64,000 bases of DNA from Synechococcus sp. BIOS-E4-1 (GCF_014279995.1 NZ_CP047935.1:1385494-1449493); one strand, 5' to 3'. Positions 18,154 through 25,687 are shown, counted from the first letter of the stretch. The notes: generated from the letters alone by a model not told the origin. Translations and numbers: made by a program.

Positions 18154-18423
18154 ATGACTAAAAAACAACTCAAACCATTCCTGGAAAAAGTCAGAGGCAA
18201 CACCACTCTTCAGGAAAAGCTCAAAGCAGCTGCCGATACTGACGCCGTTGTGGCGACTGCCAAAGAAGCAGGTTTCAGCATCTCGACTGAGGACTTGAAG
18301 GAAGCTCAGCCAGAGCTTTCAGGCAAAGAACTTGAAAGAATGGCCGGCGGTGATGCTGGTGGTGATGTTGGGTCACTTTGGTCTTATTTTTGCCAGTCAC
18401 ATTGTCAAAATATTTGCAATTGA
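18154..18423 (+). CDS. Nif11-like leader peptide RiPP precursor (ProcA-like), unit 10, divergent promoter
   Basis: An 89-residue precursor starting MTKKQLKPFLEKVRGNTTLQ and ending ERMAGG. The ATG at 18154 is preceded by TTGGAG, a ribosome binding site that the other units lack, and the standard promoter cassette is absent. An alternative TTG four codons upstream is less likely. The core ends SYFCQSHCQNICN, with three Cys, after a Gly/Asp-rich stretch. It may have been placed under a different promoter. Confidence 0.87.
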   Translation: MTKKQLKPFLEKVRGNTTLQEKLKAAADTDAVVATAKEAGFSISTEDLKEAQPELSGKELERMAGGDAGGDVGSLWSYFCQSHCQNICN

Positions 18424-18514
18424 AAGTTGCAATCGCAATCCGCTCACCATATGCAGTAATTGTCTTATTATTCCTTTAATCACAACCTTTTCCTAACAAA
18501 TCTCCCTCCACCCA

Positions 18515-18594
18515 GGCACGATTTAGCGCAGTAATTGTCAGTCAGTGACACTCCAGTATACCGTAGCTATGACTGCTGAACCGACCTGCTAACC
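18515..18594 (+). promoter_or_regulatory. procA promoter, unit 11
   Basis: Degenerate GGCACGATTTAG box at 18515; GTGACA at 18545; TATGAC at 18568 (17-base spacer); ATG 27 bases later. Confidence 0.55.
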
Positions 18595-18858
18595 ATGTCA
18601 GAAGAACAACTCAAAGCCTTCCTTGAAAAAATCAAAGCTGACACAAGCCTTCAGGAAAAGTTCAAAGCAGCAGCCGATACCGATGCTGTTTCTGAGATTG
18701 CCAAAGAGTCGGGATTCATGATCACTGCTGATGATTTAAGGAACGCTCAATTAGTGATTTCTGAAGAAGAACTGGAAGGCGTAGCTGGGGGGAAAAGCAG
18801 TGACTGCTTCGCGGAGTGCAAGAGCTGTAAATACGTTTCTTGGGAAGTTTTGCGTTGA
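18595..18858 (+). CDS. Nif11-like leader peptide RiPP precursor (ProcA-like), unit 11
   Basis: An 87-residue precursor with an MSEEQLKAFLEKIKADTSLQ leader, ending EGVAGG. The core starts KSSDCFAECKSCKY with three Cys spaced four and three residues apart and ends in a Cys-free VSWEVLR tail. Confidence 0.9.
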   Translation: MSEEQLKAFLEKIKADTSLQEKFKAAADTDAVSEIAKESGFMITADDLRNAQLVISEEELEGVAGGKSSDCFAECKSCKYVSWEVLR

Positions 18859-18962
18859 TTATCTCTCCATTAACTTAAATCAAACTTGAACCCCATTATT
18901 TGTCAGGAGTTTTTATTGCTTTAATCACTCCAGGCTCCAAGAATTAATCTTCAATACCTTGC

Positions 18963-19039
18963 TCGATTGAGCGTAGTAATTATTAGCTAAAGACACTGCA
19001 GCAGATCGTTGCTATGACTGCTGAACAGACTTGATACCC
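18963..19039 (+). promoter_or_regulatory. procA promoter, unit 12
   Basis: Partial TCGATTGAG box; AAGACA at 18990; TATGAC at 19013 (17-base spacer); ATG 27 bases later. Confidence 0.55.
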
Positions 19040-19294
19040 ATGTCCCTAGAACAACTCAAAAACTTTATTGCCAAAGCCAAAGGCGATTCCAATCTTCAGG
19101 AGAAGCTCATAGCTGCTGCTGATTCAGACGCAGTTCTTGTAATTGCGAAAGAGGCTGGGTTTATGATTTCTGCTGATGATTTGAAGAATGCTCAATCTGA
19201 GATTTCTGAGGAGGAGTTAGAAGGCGTGACTGGTGGGACGAATATCCGCTCTCTTGCTGCCTGTCCTTGTATCTTGCGTTGGACCCACAAATAG
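19040..19294 (+). CDS. Nif11-like leader peptide RiPP precursor (ProcA-like), unit 12
   Basis: An 84-residue precursor beginning MSLEQLKNFIAKAKGDSNLQ. The ATG at 19040 keeps the promoter geometry; an upstream TTG would add MIP. The leader ends EGVTGG. The core is TNIRSLAACPCILRWTHK, with a CPC pair and Ser/Thr on both sides. Confidence 0.9.
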   Translation: MSLEQLKNFIAKAKGDSNLQEKLIAAADSDAVLVIAKEAGFMISADDLKNAQSEISEEELEGVTGGTNIRSLAACPCILRWTHK

Positions 19295-19433
19295 GTTTTG
19301 AGTGGATAGTGCGAAGCCTATTTTTGGCCAATCCTACAATTTTAGCCAGAAAAGCTCTGTGATGAATGGGGTATTTGCTTCAATCGCCCCACCCCCTCTC
19401 TCAAAATAAGCTCATCAATCAGCCTCCAATACC

Positions 19434-19514
19434 TGGTGCGATTGAGCACAGTAAATATTAATCAAAGACGTTGCAGCAGAGCGTTGCTATGACTTCTGAA
19501 AAGACCCGCTATTC
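19434..19514 (+). promoter_or_regulatory. procA promoter, unit 13
   Basis: TGGTGCGATTGAG at 19434; AAGACG at 19465; TATGAC at 19488 (17-base spacer); the start codon, here GTG, 27 bases later. Confidence 0.55.
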
Positions 19515-19736
19515 GTGTCAGAAGAACAACTCAAAGCTTTCCTAGAAAAGGTCAAAGCAGACACCAGCCTGCAAGATAAGCTTAAAGGTGATGATGTTGA
19601 CGCAGCTTTTGCGATTACGAAAGAAGCTGGGTTTGTCATTACAACCGATGAGATCAAGCAGGCTCAATCTGGTATCAAAGAACTTTCAGGAAACGAGCTT
19701 GACATACACGTTGTCGCTGGATTTTGGAAATCATAA
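19515..19736 (+). CDS. degenerate Nif11 leader peptide without core, unit 13
   Basis: A 73-residue frame from a GTG that replaces the usual ATG. The leader MSEEQLKAFLEKVKADTSLQ is well kept, but a codon block is lost (KLKGDDVDAAF) and the C terminus reads HVVAGFWKS. There is no Gly-Gly and no Cys. It is probably a decaying unit whose core has been lost; a leader-only peptide is an alternative. Confidence 0.65.
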   Translation: MSEEQLKAFLEKVKADTSLQDKLKGDDVDAAFAITKEAGFVITTDEIKQAQSGIKELSGNELDIHVVAGFWKS

Positions 19737-19897
19737 GCCCCCACTGGTGGAGGTGGCTTCGTCAACTGGAGGGGTAGCTGCTGATCATCAACAATCAGCT
19801 CCGACTACCAGAAAATTTGGGCTTTGCTGAGTGTCAGTTGCCGTCTGACATCACTGCCAACCGTTGCTACGTCCAGGCTGTAGCTCAACGCACTCCA

Positions 19898-20117
19898 ATA
19901 TCAGAAGAACAACTCAAAGCCCTTCCTAAAAAAGGTCAAAGTCGACACTACACTTTAGGAAAAACTTAAAGCAGCTAAGTCACCTGAAGACGTCGTAGGG
20001 ATCGCTAAAGAGCACGGTCATGAATTCACTGCTAATAAGATTACTGAACTCAGTGAAGAAGATCTATAAGGTGTGGCTCGCGGTGGGACAATTACTTGTT
20101 GTACAGGTTATTGTTGA
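19898..20117 (+). pseudogene. broken procA unit 14
   Basis: The start codon reads ATA, a frameshift lies near 19920 in a run of A, and two stop codons (CTTTAG and CTATAA) interrupt the leader. Leader remnants include SPEDVVGIAKEHGHEF-like codons. The core after Gly-Gly would be TITCCTGYC, with three Cys and still intact. It is followed 23 bases later by another procA start, an unusually short spacing. Confidence 0.75.
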
Positions 20118-20140
20118 GAGTACATTGCTTTTAAATAATT

Positions 20141-20371
20141 ATGACTTCAGAACAACTCAAGGCATTCCTCGGAAAAGTCAAAGGCGACTCCAGTCTTTAG
20201 TCAAAGCTCAAAGCAGCTAAGTTACCTGAGGATGTTGTGGTTATCGCTAAAGAATATGCTTACGAATTCACTGCTGATATGTTTACTGAGCTCAGTGAAG
20301 AGGAACTAGAAGGCGTGGCTGGTGGCTGGACAGTTCATGACAGAGGTCGCACAATTTGTTGTGGACAGTAG
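20141..20371 (+). pseudogene. procA unit 15 with one in-frame TAG
   Basis: The frame opens MTSEQLKAFLGKVKGDSSL, then meets TAG at 20198, and continues in frame through LPEDVVVIAKEYAYEF to a perfect EGVAGG. The core is WTVHDRGRTICCGQ, with two adjacent Cys. Only one change interrupts it, so inactivation is recent or the stop is tolerated. It has no promoter of its own; the upstream junction is the same as at 23089. Confidence 0.75.
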
Positions 20372-20472
20372 CCCACTTTTATATATTTACTCATTATCAA
20401 AGCCTCTGCTGCCACAGCGAATTCTAATTGCTTCACTCTTGCCAGTAATCCCACAAACCAGCCTTCAATTCC

Positions 20473-20553
20473 TGGCACAATTGAAGGCAGTAAATATTAT
20501 CCAAAGTCTCTGCAGCAGACCATTGCTATAACCACTAAAGACTTCCGATGCCA
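20473..20553 (+). promoter_or_regulatory. procA promoter, unit 16
   Basis: TGGCACAATTGAA at 20473; AAGTCT at 20504; TATAAC at 20527 (17-base spacer); ATG 27 bases later. The promoter is intact although the gene is frameshifted. Confidence 0.55.
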
Positions 20554-20816
20554 ATGTCAGAAGAACAACTCAAAGCATCCTTGAGAAGGTCAAAGCAGAC
20601 ACCAGCCTTCAGGAAAAGCTTAAAACTGCTGCTGATGTTGACGCAGGTCTTGCAATTGCGAAAGAGGCTGGGTTTAGTATTTCTGTTGATGACGTCCGCA
20701 GAGAGATTTCAGATGAGGAACTGGAAGGAGCGGCTGGGGGTTATTTTTCACTCGAAGCAGGATGTAAGGCGCCGTGTTGTACTATAGGAGCATGTTCTAC
20801 CAGCAGACCGCTCTGA
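20554..20816 (+). pseudogene. procA unit 16 with a one-base deletion
   Basis: The start MSEEQLKA is normal, but one base is missing near 20577, so the frame shifts into an Arg/Leu-rich nonsense peptide. Reading on in the proper frame restores the DDVRREISDEELEGAAGG leader end and a core containing GCKAPCCTIGACS, with four Cys. The whole unit is otherwise undamaged, with promoter and terminator. Sequencing error is possible. Confidence 0.75.
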
Positions 20817-20861
20817 TTTTTTTAGAAAAACAATATTAAAGAGATTAAGTTTACTTATCAA

Positions 20862-20890
20862 AGCCCCTGCGGTAGCAGGGGCTGTTTATT
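20862..20890 (+). terminator. terminator hairpin after unit 16
   Basis: A perfect 9-bp stem AGCCCCTGC, loop GGTA, GCAGGGGCT, followed by GTTTATTTC. This is the best copy of the repeated hairpin. Confidence 0.75.
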
Positions 20891-20950
20891 TCTTCAATCT
20901 CGTCAATAAGCTCAGTAATCAGCCTCTGATATATGTCACATTGAGTGCAG

Positions 20951-21138
20951 TTGAGAAGAGATCAAGCGTATGAATGCCCTACTAGCCTATGCAGTGAAAA
21001 GGATCTGAATAATTCACCAGATCCTCACCAGATCCTCTACGCTTCTGCACCAGAGCTTTGCAGTGGGGTTCACCAGAAGGGCTGTGATCTTGAAAGAGTC
21101 CAGGGGGCAGAACCCCTAAACATTCACTCCCTAAAACC
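20951..21138 (+). promoter_or_regulatory. type B upstream module before the Arg-rich secreted gene
   Basis: CACCAGA direct repeats at 21015, 21026, 21048 and 21071, with a degenerate slot at 21037. A 5-prime UTR hairpin follows: AAAGAGT at 21093 with ACTC at 21126, and inner GGGG/CCCC. Spacing of the repeats is identical to that upstream of the procA units at 16332 and 26012, although the downstream gene is unrelated to procA. Confidence 0.65.
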
Positions 21139-21438
21139 ATGACCACATTCAATAAAGTGAAAAAGGTCACCGCAGCCGTACTTTGTGTTGGATTGATCGG
21201 AGCCACAACGACTGCTTTGGCTCCTGCCGCTGAGGCGCGGAGCTACGAACAGCAAAGGCGGCATGAGCTGAGACAGCTGCGGCGGGAGATTCGCCGCGAA
21301 ACGCGTGATTTCCAGCGTGCTCGGCGTGCCTATCACCGAGAAGTTAATCGCTATCCACTTGTGATTCCTGTATATGGGCTCAGGTATGGGAATGTTTATG
21401 GGGCTCCCGCTGGATTTGGAATACAGCTGCGCTTCTGA
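21139..21438 (+). CDS. Arg-rich secreted hypothetical protein
   Basis: A 99-residue protein. The N terminus has a Sec signal peptide (KVKKVTAAVLCVGLIGATTT, then ALAPAAEA) with probable cleavage after AEA at about residue 33. The mature part is an Arg-rich helix (RHELRQLRREIRRETRDFQR) followed by a Tyr/Gly-rich C terminus (YGLRYGNVYGAPAGF). There is no Cys, no Nif11 leader and no known family. It shares its upstream regulatory region with two procA genes, and a strong terminator follows. Confidence 0.8.
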   Translation: MTTFNKVKKVTAAVLCVGLIGATTTALAPAAEARSYEQQRRHELRQLRREIRRETRDFQRARRAYHREVNRYPLVIPVYGLRYGNVYGAPAGFGIQLRF

Positions 21439-21456
21439 AGGACTATTAACAATCCA

Positions 21457-21783
21457 TTACCAGCCCCGTTTCGCCACGAGCGGGGTTTTTAATTGCCCTG
21501 GTTCCCTCGGCAGGATGTGCTTTACCAGGTCGGCGTTTATCCAACAAATCACGCCAGAATCCACATATGCGATTTGAAAGAGGTTGTGGATGTTCGGTTC
21601 TCGGGCACCGCCGCCGCAGTGGATTACCTGCCCCATCCACCAATCCTTGTCTCTCTTCTCTCCGGACAGACAGTCGTGCTGCACGATCACCGTTTTGTCT
21701 GGAACCACGCTCAGGAAGTTCGGCTGCTCTGAGGGGTCCTGTTGGTTGTAGATCCCGTGATCGACTGACACGCTCTCGAACAT
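21457..21783 (-). CDS. DUF3104 domain-containing protein
   Basis: A 108-residue protein starting MFESVSVDHGIYNQQD. The segments NFLSVVPDKTVIVQHDCL, KDWWMGQVIHCGGGAREP and LFQIAYVDSGVICWINADLV match the DUF3104 family of marine picocyanobacteria, as I recall it. The start at 21783 is chosen because the frame upstream is not domain-like. The last codons run through the terminator of the opposing gene, so the C terminus may have been truncated or extended by a rearrangement. It is the only minus-strand gene inside the array. Confidence 0.7.
   Translation of the reverse strand: MFESVSVDHGIYNQQDPSEQPNFLSVVPDKTVIVQHDCLSGEKRDKDWWMGQVIHCGGGAREPNIHNLFQIAYVDSGVICWINADLVKHILPREPGQLKTPLVAKRGW
21464..21492 (+). 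terminator. rho-independent terminator after the Arg-rich gene
   Basis: CCCCG and CGGGG form a stem around TTTCGCCACGAG, followed by TTTTT. It also lies within the last codons of the opposing DUF3104 frame. Confidence 0.8.
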
Positions 21784-21915
21784 AGGACACCTGTACCAGC
21801 AACGAAACAGCAGGTCTGCCCAAGTTCTTTTGGTAAGACGAGGCCGGATGCTGCCCTGAGTGCGGATGACGCCGCTGCTGGCCATGGCTAGGTCTTCTGT
21901 ACTGGCCAATCACCT

Positions 21916-22182
21916 ATGTCAGAAGACCAGCTCAAAGCCTTCCTCGAAAAGGTCAAAGGCGACACCAGCCTTCAGGAAAAGCTCAAAGCAGCTGCTGATG
22001 TTGATGCAGTTGTTGCGATAGCGAAAGATGCTGGCTTTAGCGTCTCTGCTGACAACTTGAAGAAGGCTCAATCAGAGATTTCTGAAGAGGAACTGGAAGG
22101 CGCGGCTGGAGGTGCCGAAACGGCGTGCTTGACAAACAACACCTGTTTTGAGCCACAAGCGTGCTGTTATTTCACCTTGTAG
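21916..22182 (+). CDS. Nif11-like leader peptide RiPP precursor (ProcA-like), unit 17
   Basis: An 88-residue precursor, leader MSEDQLKAFLEKVKGDTSLQ ending EGAAGG. The core begins AETACLTNNTC and ends PQACCYFTL, with four Cys and several Thr. The usual promoter cassette is absent: the 132 bases upstream are shared with the divergent DUF3104 gene, so it must be read from a different promoter. Confidence 0.88.
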   Translation: MSEDQLKAFLEKVKGDTSLQEKLKAAADVDAVVAIAKDAGFSVSADNLKKAQSEISEEELEGAAGGAETACLTNNTCFEPQACCYFTL

Positions 22183-22280
22183 AGAGTGGTTATAGAAATT
22201 TATTCATAAGAGCCCCTGTCGGCGCAAGGTTTTTGTTTCTCCAATCACTCCAAAAAGCCTATAAATCGGCATTTAATAAT

Positions 22281-22360
22281 TGGCACGATTGAGCGCATCA
22301 AATATAAGCCATAGACACTACACCAAACCGTTGCTATATCTCCTGAATAGCTCTGCATCC
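22281..22360 (+). promoter_or_regulatory. procA promoter, unit 18
   Basis: TGGCACGATTGAG at 22281; TAGACA at 22312; TATATC at 22335 (17-base spacer); ATG 26 bases later. Confidence 0.6.
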
Positions 22361-22687
22361 ATGTCAGAAGAGCAACTCAATGCCTTCCTAGATAAGGTCA
22401 AAGCTGATTCCAATCTTCAGGAGAAACTAAAAGCAGCCAAGTCACCTGAAGATGTTGTGGGCATCGCTAAAGTACACGGTCATGAATTCACTTGTGACAA
22501 GATCAGTCGACTCAGGGAAGATGAGCTAGAATGCCTGGCAGGCGGAGGGCTCAGCATATGGGGATGCACAGAATGCGTAGTTGGAACTTTTCACTGCAAG
22601 AGATGCGATTTGTCAAACCTGTTTAAATTAACATCTCAAGTACACAATTTAGTGCTGCAAATTATTGGAAATGAATGCACGGCCTGA
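22361..22687 (+). CDS. Nif11-like leader peptide RiPP precursor (ProcA-like), unit 18, long core
   Basis: A 108-residue precursor, the longest here. The leader MSEEQLNAFLDKVKADSNLQ belongs to the SPEDVVGIAK type and ends ECLAGG. The core of about 46 residues begins GLSIWGCTECVVGTFHCKRC and runs into a Cys-poor tail with one last Cys. The leader itself has two Cys, which is unusual. The tail may be accidental read-through after loss of an earlier stop. Confidence 0.85.
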   Translation: MSEEQLNAFLDKVKADSNLQEKLKAAKSPEDVVGIAKVHGHEFTCDKISRLREDELECLAGGGLSIWGCTECVVGTFHCKRCDLSNLFKLTSQVHNLVLQIIGNECTA

Positions 22688-22753
22688 ATTTGTGTTCTCC
22701 AGAAACCTTGTCAAGAAAAATACTCTTATAATCATCAGATATATATTAAAACT

Positions 22754-22834
22754 CGTCACGATTGAGCGCAGTAATTATTAATCAAAGACACTGCTGCAGA
22801 CCGTTGCTATGAATGTTGAAAAGATCTGCTACTC
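22754..22834 (+). promoter_or_regulatory. procA promoter, unit 19
   Basis: CGTCACGATTGAG at 22754; AAGACA at 22785; TATGAA at 22808 (17-base spacer); ATG 27 bases later. Confidence 0.6.
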
Positions 22835-23065
22835 ATGTCAGAAGAACAACTCAAAGCGTTCCTGGAAAAGGTCAAAGGCGACACCAGCCTTCAGGGGAAG
22901 CTCAAAGCTGCAGCTGATTCTGACGCAGTTATTGCGATCGCCAAGGAGGCTGGGTTTAGTATTTCGGCTGGCGATTTGAAGAAGGCTCAATCAGAACTTT
23001 CTGAAGAAGAGCTGGAAGGCGTGTCTGGCGGTATCACAATCTCTTGGTGTGCTGGTGAGTGTTGA
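22835..23065 (+). CDS. Nif11-like leader peptide RiPP precursor (ProcA-like), unit 19
   Basis: A 76-residue precursor, leader MSEEQLKAFLEKVKGDTSLQ ending EGVSGG. The ten-residue core is ITISWCAGEC, with Thr and Ser upstream of two Cys, a compact two-ring candidate. Its stop is followed after 23 bases by a second, broken procA. Confidence 0.9.
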   Translation: MSEEQLKAFLEKVKGDTSLQGKLKAAADSDAVIAIAKEAGFSISAGDLKKAQSELSEEELEGVSGGITISWCAGEC

Positions 23066-23088
23066 GAGTACATCACTTATAAATAATT

Positions 23089-23330
23089 ATGTCCCTAGAA
23101 CAACTCAAGGCATTCCTCGCCAAAGTCAAAGACGATTCCAATCTTCAGGAGTAACTAAAAGCAGCTAAGTCACCTGAAGATATTGTAGGAATTGCTAAAG
23201 AACATGGCCACGAATTCACTGCTGATAAGATCGACTAGCTCAGCGAAGAGGAGCTGGAAGGCGCAACTGGCGGATGGCTGCCGAGCTTGGAGCGAAGAGG
23301 AGCTGGAATGCGACGGCTGACTTTGGGAGT
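23089..23330 (+). pseudogene. broken procA unit 20
   Basis: Opens MSLEQLKAFLAKVKDDSNLQ then TAA at codon 22, continues as SPEDIVGIAKEHGHEF and meets TAG before LSEEELEGATGG. After Gly-Gly an internal copy of AGCGAAGAGGAGCTGGAA (23242 and 23291) follows, so the core region is scrambled. It lacks a promoter and starts 23 bases after unit 19. Confidence 0.75.
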
Positions 23331-23365
23331 GCTGTCACTGAACTCAGTGGAGTTTACTTACCCCA

Positions 23366-23394
23366 AGCCCCTGTTCTCGCAGGGGCTTTTCATT
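23366..23394 (+). terminator. terminator hairpin after unit 20
   Basis: AGCCCCTG, loop TTCTCG, CAGGGGCT, then TTTCATTTC. Confidence 0.7.
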
Positions 23395-23437
23395 TCTTCA
23401 ATCAGCCCAAACAGCTTACAAATCAGCCCTCACTACT

Positions 23438-23518
23438 TGGCACGATTGAGCGCAGTAAGTATTAGCCAAAGACACTTCAAGACATTATGGCTATAACCCT
23501 TAAAGACTCCCGATAGCT
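23438..23518 (+). promoter_or_regulatory. procA promoter, unit 21
   Basis: TGGCACGATTGAG at 23438; AAGACA at 23469; TATAAC at 23492 (17-base spacer); ATG 27 bases later. Confidence 0.6.
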
Positions 23519-23779
23519 ATGTCAGAAGAGCAACTCAAAGCCTTTTTAGACAAGGTCAAAGCAGACACCAGCCTGCAAGACAAGCTTAAAGCAGCCGCTG
23601 ATGTTGACGCAGCTCTTGCAATTGCGAAAGAGGCTGGGTTTATGATTTCTGCTGATGACGTTCGGACCAAGATTTCAGATAATGAGTTGGAAAGAGCTGC
23701 AGGAGGGGAGCAGACGAAAGACGAACTTGGTTGTCCTACGCTATCTACTAGTCGGGATGATTGCTCGTATGCGTGCTGA
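23519..23779 (+). CDS. Nif11-like leader peptide RiPP precursor (ProcA-like), unit 21
   Basis: An 86-residue precursor of the DDVRTKISDNELERAAGG leader type. The 23-residue core starts EQTKDELGCPTL and ends DDCSYAC. It has three Cys, with Thr and Ser both between and before them. Confidence 0.9.
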   Translation: MSEEQLKAFLDKVKADTSLQDKLKAAADVDAALAIAKEAGFMISADDVRTKISDNELERAAGGEQTKDELGCPTLSTSRDDCSYAC

Positions 23780-23968
23780 AAAAGCTATCTACTAGGATTT
23801 CAGAAGTACTAACCTACAGTACTAAATTTGCTGTTCCTACTCCTACTCCTGCTCCAGCAATTCCTAGTCCCCACCTGCTAACCCCCTGCTGCTCATCAAA
23901 CCCCCTGCCGCAGTGGTTTTTTATTTCTTCAATCACCCCAAAAAGACCACCAATCAGCCTCCAATACC

Positions 23969-24049
23969 TGGCATGATTAAGCGCAGTAAATACTAGTTAA
24001 TGACGCTACAGCACGCCGTTGCTATGAATTCTGAATAGACTTCATACAT
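23969..24049 (+). promoter_or_regulatory. procA promoter, unit 22
   Basis: TGGCATGATTAAG at 23969; ATGACG at 24000; TATGAA at 24023 (17-base spacer); ATG 27 bases later. Confidence 0.55.
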
Positions 24050-24325
24050 ATGTCAGAAGAACAACTCAAAGCCTTTATTGAAAAAGTAAAAGCTGACACT
24101 AGCCTTCAGGAGAAGCTAAAAGCAGCTGCTAACCCTGATGATGTGGTCTCTATTGCCAAAGAAGCAGGATTTAGTATCTCTGTCGATGACTTGAATAACG
24201 CTCAATCAGAGCTTTCTGAAAAGGAGCTTGAAGGTGCTGCTGGGTTGGGCAATATAAATACACCCCCATTTCCTGTCTGTTGCTTGTGCCGTCCAATATC
24301 TGAAGAAATGTCGAAGCTGCCGTAA
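24050..24325 (+). CDS. Nif11-like leader peptide RiPP precursor (ProcA-like), unit 22, Gly-Leu site
   Basis: A 91-residue precursor. The leader MSEEQLKAFIEKVKADTSLQ ends EGAAGL, so the second Gly of the cleavage motif is lost. The core begins GNINTPPFPVCCLCRPIS and ends EEMSKLP. The CCLC cluster has a single upstream Thr, so ring formation would be limited. Confidence 0.85.
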   Translation: MSEEQLKAFIEKVKADTSLQEKLKAAANPDDVVSIAKEAGFSISVDDLNNAQSELSEKELEGAAGLGNINTPPFPVCCLCRPISEEMSKLP

Positions 24326-24449
24326 ACGTTAATGCTGGCATGTTTAAGTATCTGGCTCTTGGAGTTCACATAACACCTAAAACTGCCGCCACAGGGGCTT
24401 TTTATTTCTTCAATCATGCCAGTAATCCAATAAATCAGTCTTCAAGGCC

Positions 24450-24530
24450 TGGCCCGATTGAGCGTAGTGAATACTATCCAAAGCATCTGCAACAGACCGT
24501 TGCTATGATTGCTTAACAGACCTCATACCC
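24450..24530 (+). promoter_or_regulatory. procA promoter, unit 23
   Basis: TGGCCCGATTGAG at 24450; AAGCAT at 24481; TATGAT at 24504 (17-base spacer); ATG 27 bases later. Confidence 0.55.
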
Positions 24531-24776
24531 ATGTCAGAAGATCAACTCAAGGCTTTCCTGGAGAAAGTCAAAGGCGACACCAGCCTTCAGGAGAAACTAA
24601 AAGCAGCGAAAACTCCTGAGGACGTCGTAAGCATCGCTAAGCAATACGGCCACGAATTCACGACTGATAATATTTCTAAATTAAGTGAAAGAGAGCTGGA
24701 AGGTGCCTCTGGGGGTTGTGAGCTTTTTACTAAATGCGAGTGTCATGGAACTTTAATTAGTTTGACCTTTGGATAA
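24531..24776 (+). CDS. Nif11-like leader peptide RiPP precursor (ProcA-like), unit 23
   Basis: An 81-residue precursor. The leader MSEDQLKAFLEKVKGDTSLQ continues into the TPEDVVSIAKQYGHEF subtype and ends EGASGG. The core is CELFTKCECHGTLISLTFG, with three Cys in the N-terminal half and Thr/Ser mostly after them, so rings would close with Cys N-terminal to the dehydrated residue. Confidence 0.9.
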   Translation: MSEDQLKAFLEKVKGDTSLQEKLKAAKTPEDVVSIAKQYGHEFTTDNISKLSERELEGASGGCELFTKCECHGTLISLTFG

Positions 24777-24849
24777 GATCTCAGACTTTTTGAGCACAAT
24801 CGGAACAGGAAGGATCAGTCAATAACCCAACAAATCAGCCCTCAATACC

Positions 24850-24930
24850 TGGAACGATTGAGCGCAGCAATTATTAACCAAAGGCACGGCAGCAGACCGT
24901 GGCTTTAACTGCTGAACAGACCTGCTACTT
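24850..24930 (+). promoter_or_regulatory. procA promoter, unit 24
   Basis: TGGAACGATTGAG at 24850; AAGGCA at 24881; TTTAAC at 24904 (17-base spacer); ATG 27 bases later. Confidence 0.55.
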
Positions 24931-25182
24931 ATGTCAGAAGAGCAACTCAAAGCTTTTCTAGAAAAAGTGAACGCTGACACCACTCTTCAGGAAAAGCTCA
25001 AAGCTGCAGCTGTTGTTGATGCTGTTCTTGATATTGCAAAGGTGGCTGGGTTGACGATTTCTGCTGATGACGTTCGGACCGAGATTTCAGAAGAGGAGCT
25101 GGAACGAGCTGCCGCTGGGGGGGATGGCGAGAATTTTACGCTATGTAATAGAATGAGATTGTGTATTGTTGTCTGTGATTGA
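24931..25182 (+). CDS. Nif11-like leader peptide RiPP precursor (ProcA-like), unit 24
   Basis: An 83-residue precursor with a DDVRTEISEEELERAAAGG leader that has one extra Ala before Gly-Gly. The core is DGENFTLCNRMRLCIVVCD: three Cys but a single Thr, so only one thioether can form. Confidence 0.9.
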   Translation: MSEEQLKAFLEKVNADTTLQEKLKAAAVVDAVLDIAKVAGLTISADDVRTEISEEELERAAAGGDGENFTLCNRMRLCIVVCD

Positions 25183-25342
25183 GAAATGAATTAATATTAC
25201 TCACTTTGTTGTTCCTACGCCTACTCTAAAATTTCCAGTCACCCTCTTGCTTACCCCCTGCTGCCCAGCAAAGCACCTGCCTCTGCAATAACTTTGATTG
25301 CTTCAATAGCCTAACTGATCCCATCAATAAGCCTTCAACACC

Positions 25343-25423
25343 TGTCACGATTGAGTGCAGTAATTATTAGATGGAGACACTGCGAGATATGGTTGCTATA
25401 ACCATTAAAGACTATCTATCCCA
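25343..25423 (+). promoter_or_regulatory. procA promoter, unit 25
   Basis: TGTCACGATTGAG at 25343; GAGACA at 25374; TATAAC at 25397 (17-base spacer); ATG 27 bases later. Confidence 0.55.
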
Positions 25424-25687
25424 ATGTCAGAAGATCAACTCAAAGCCTTTTTAGAAAAAGTCAAAGGCGACACCAGCCTCCAGGAGAAGCTAAAAGCAGC
25501 TGCTGACGTTGACGCAGCTCTTGCAATTGCGAAAGATGCTGGCTTTAGTATTTCTGCTGATGACGTTCAGAACGAGATTTCAGATAGTGAGCTGGAAAGA
25601 GCTGCTGGCGGTGAGTATGAGTGTCTTTGTCACTGTACATGGGATGATGTTACCTCATGTACTGTTAATACTTGGGGATTGGGATGA
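25424..25687 (+). CDS. Nif11-like leader peptide RiPP precursor (ProcA-like), unit 25
   Basis: An 87-residue precursor with a DDVQNEISDSELERAAGG leader. The 24-residue core starts EYECLCHC and ends NTWGLG, with four Cys and four Ser/Thr. A near-exact 19-base repeat (25641 and 25681, 40 bases apart) spans the end of the core and its stop codon, so the C terminus arose through a local duplication. Confidence 0.9.
   Translation: MSEDQLKAFLEKVKGDTSLQEKLKAAADVDAALAIAKDAGFSISADDVQNEISDSELERAAGGEYECLCHCTWDDVTSCTVNTWGLG

Noticed and set aside
21446-21913. 155-codon minus-strand frame
   Set aside because: It is out of phase with the DUF3104 frame, which has the family sequence.
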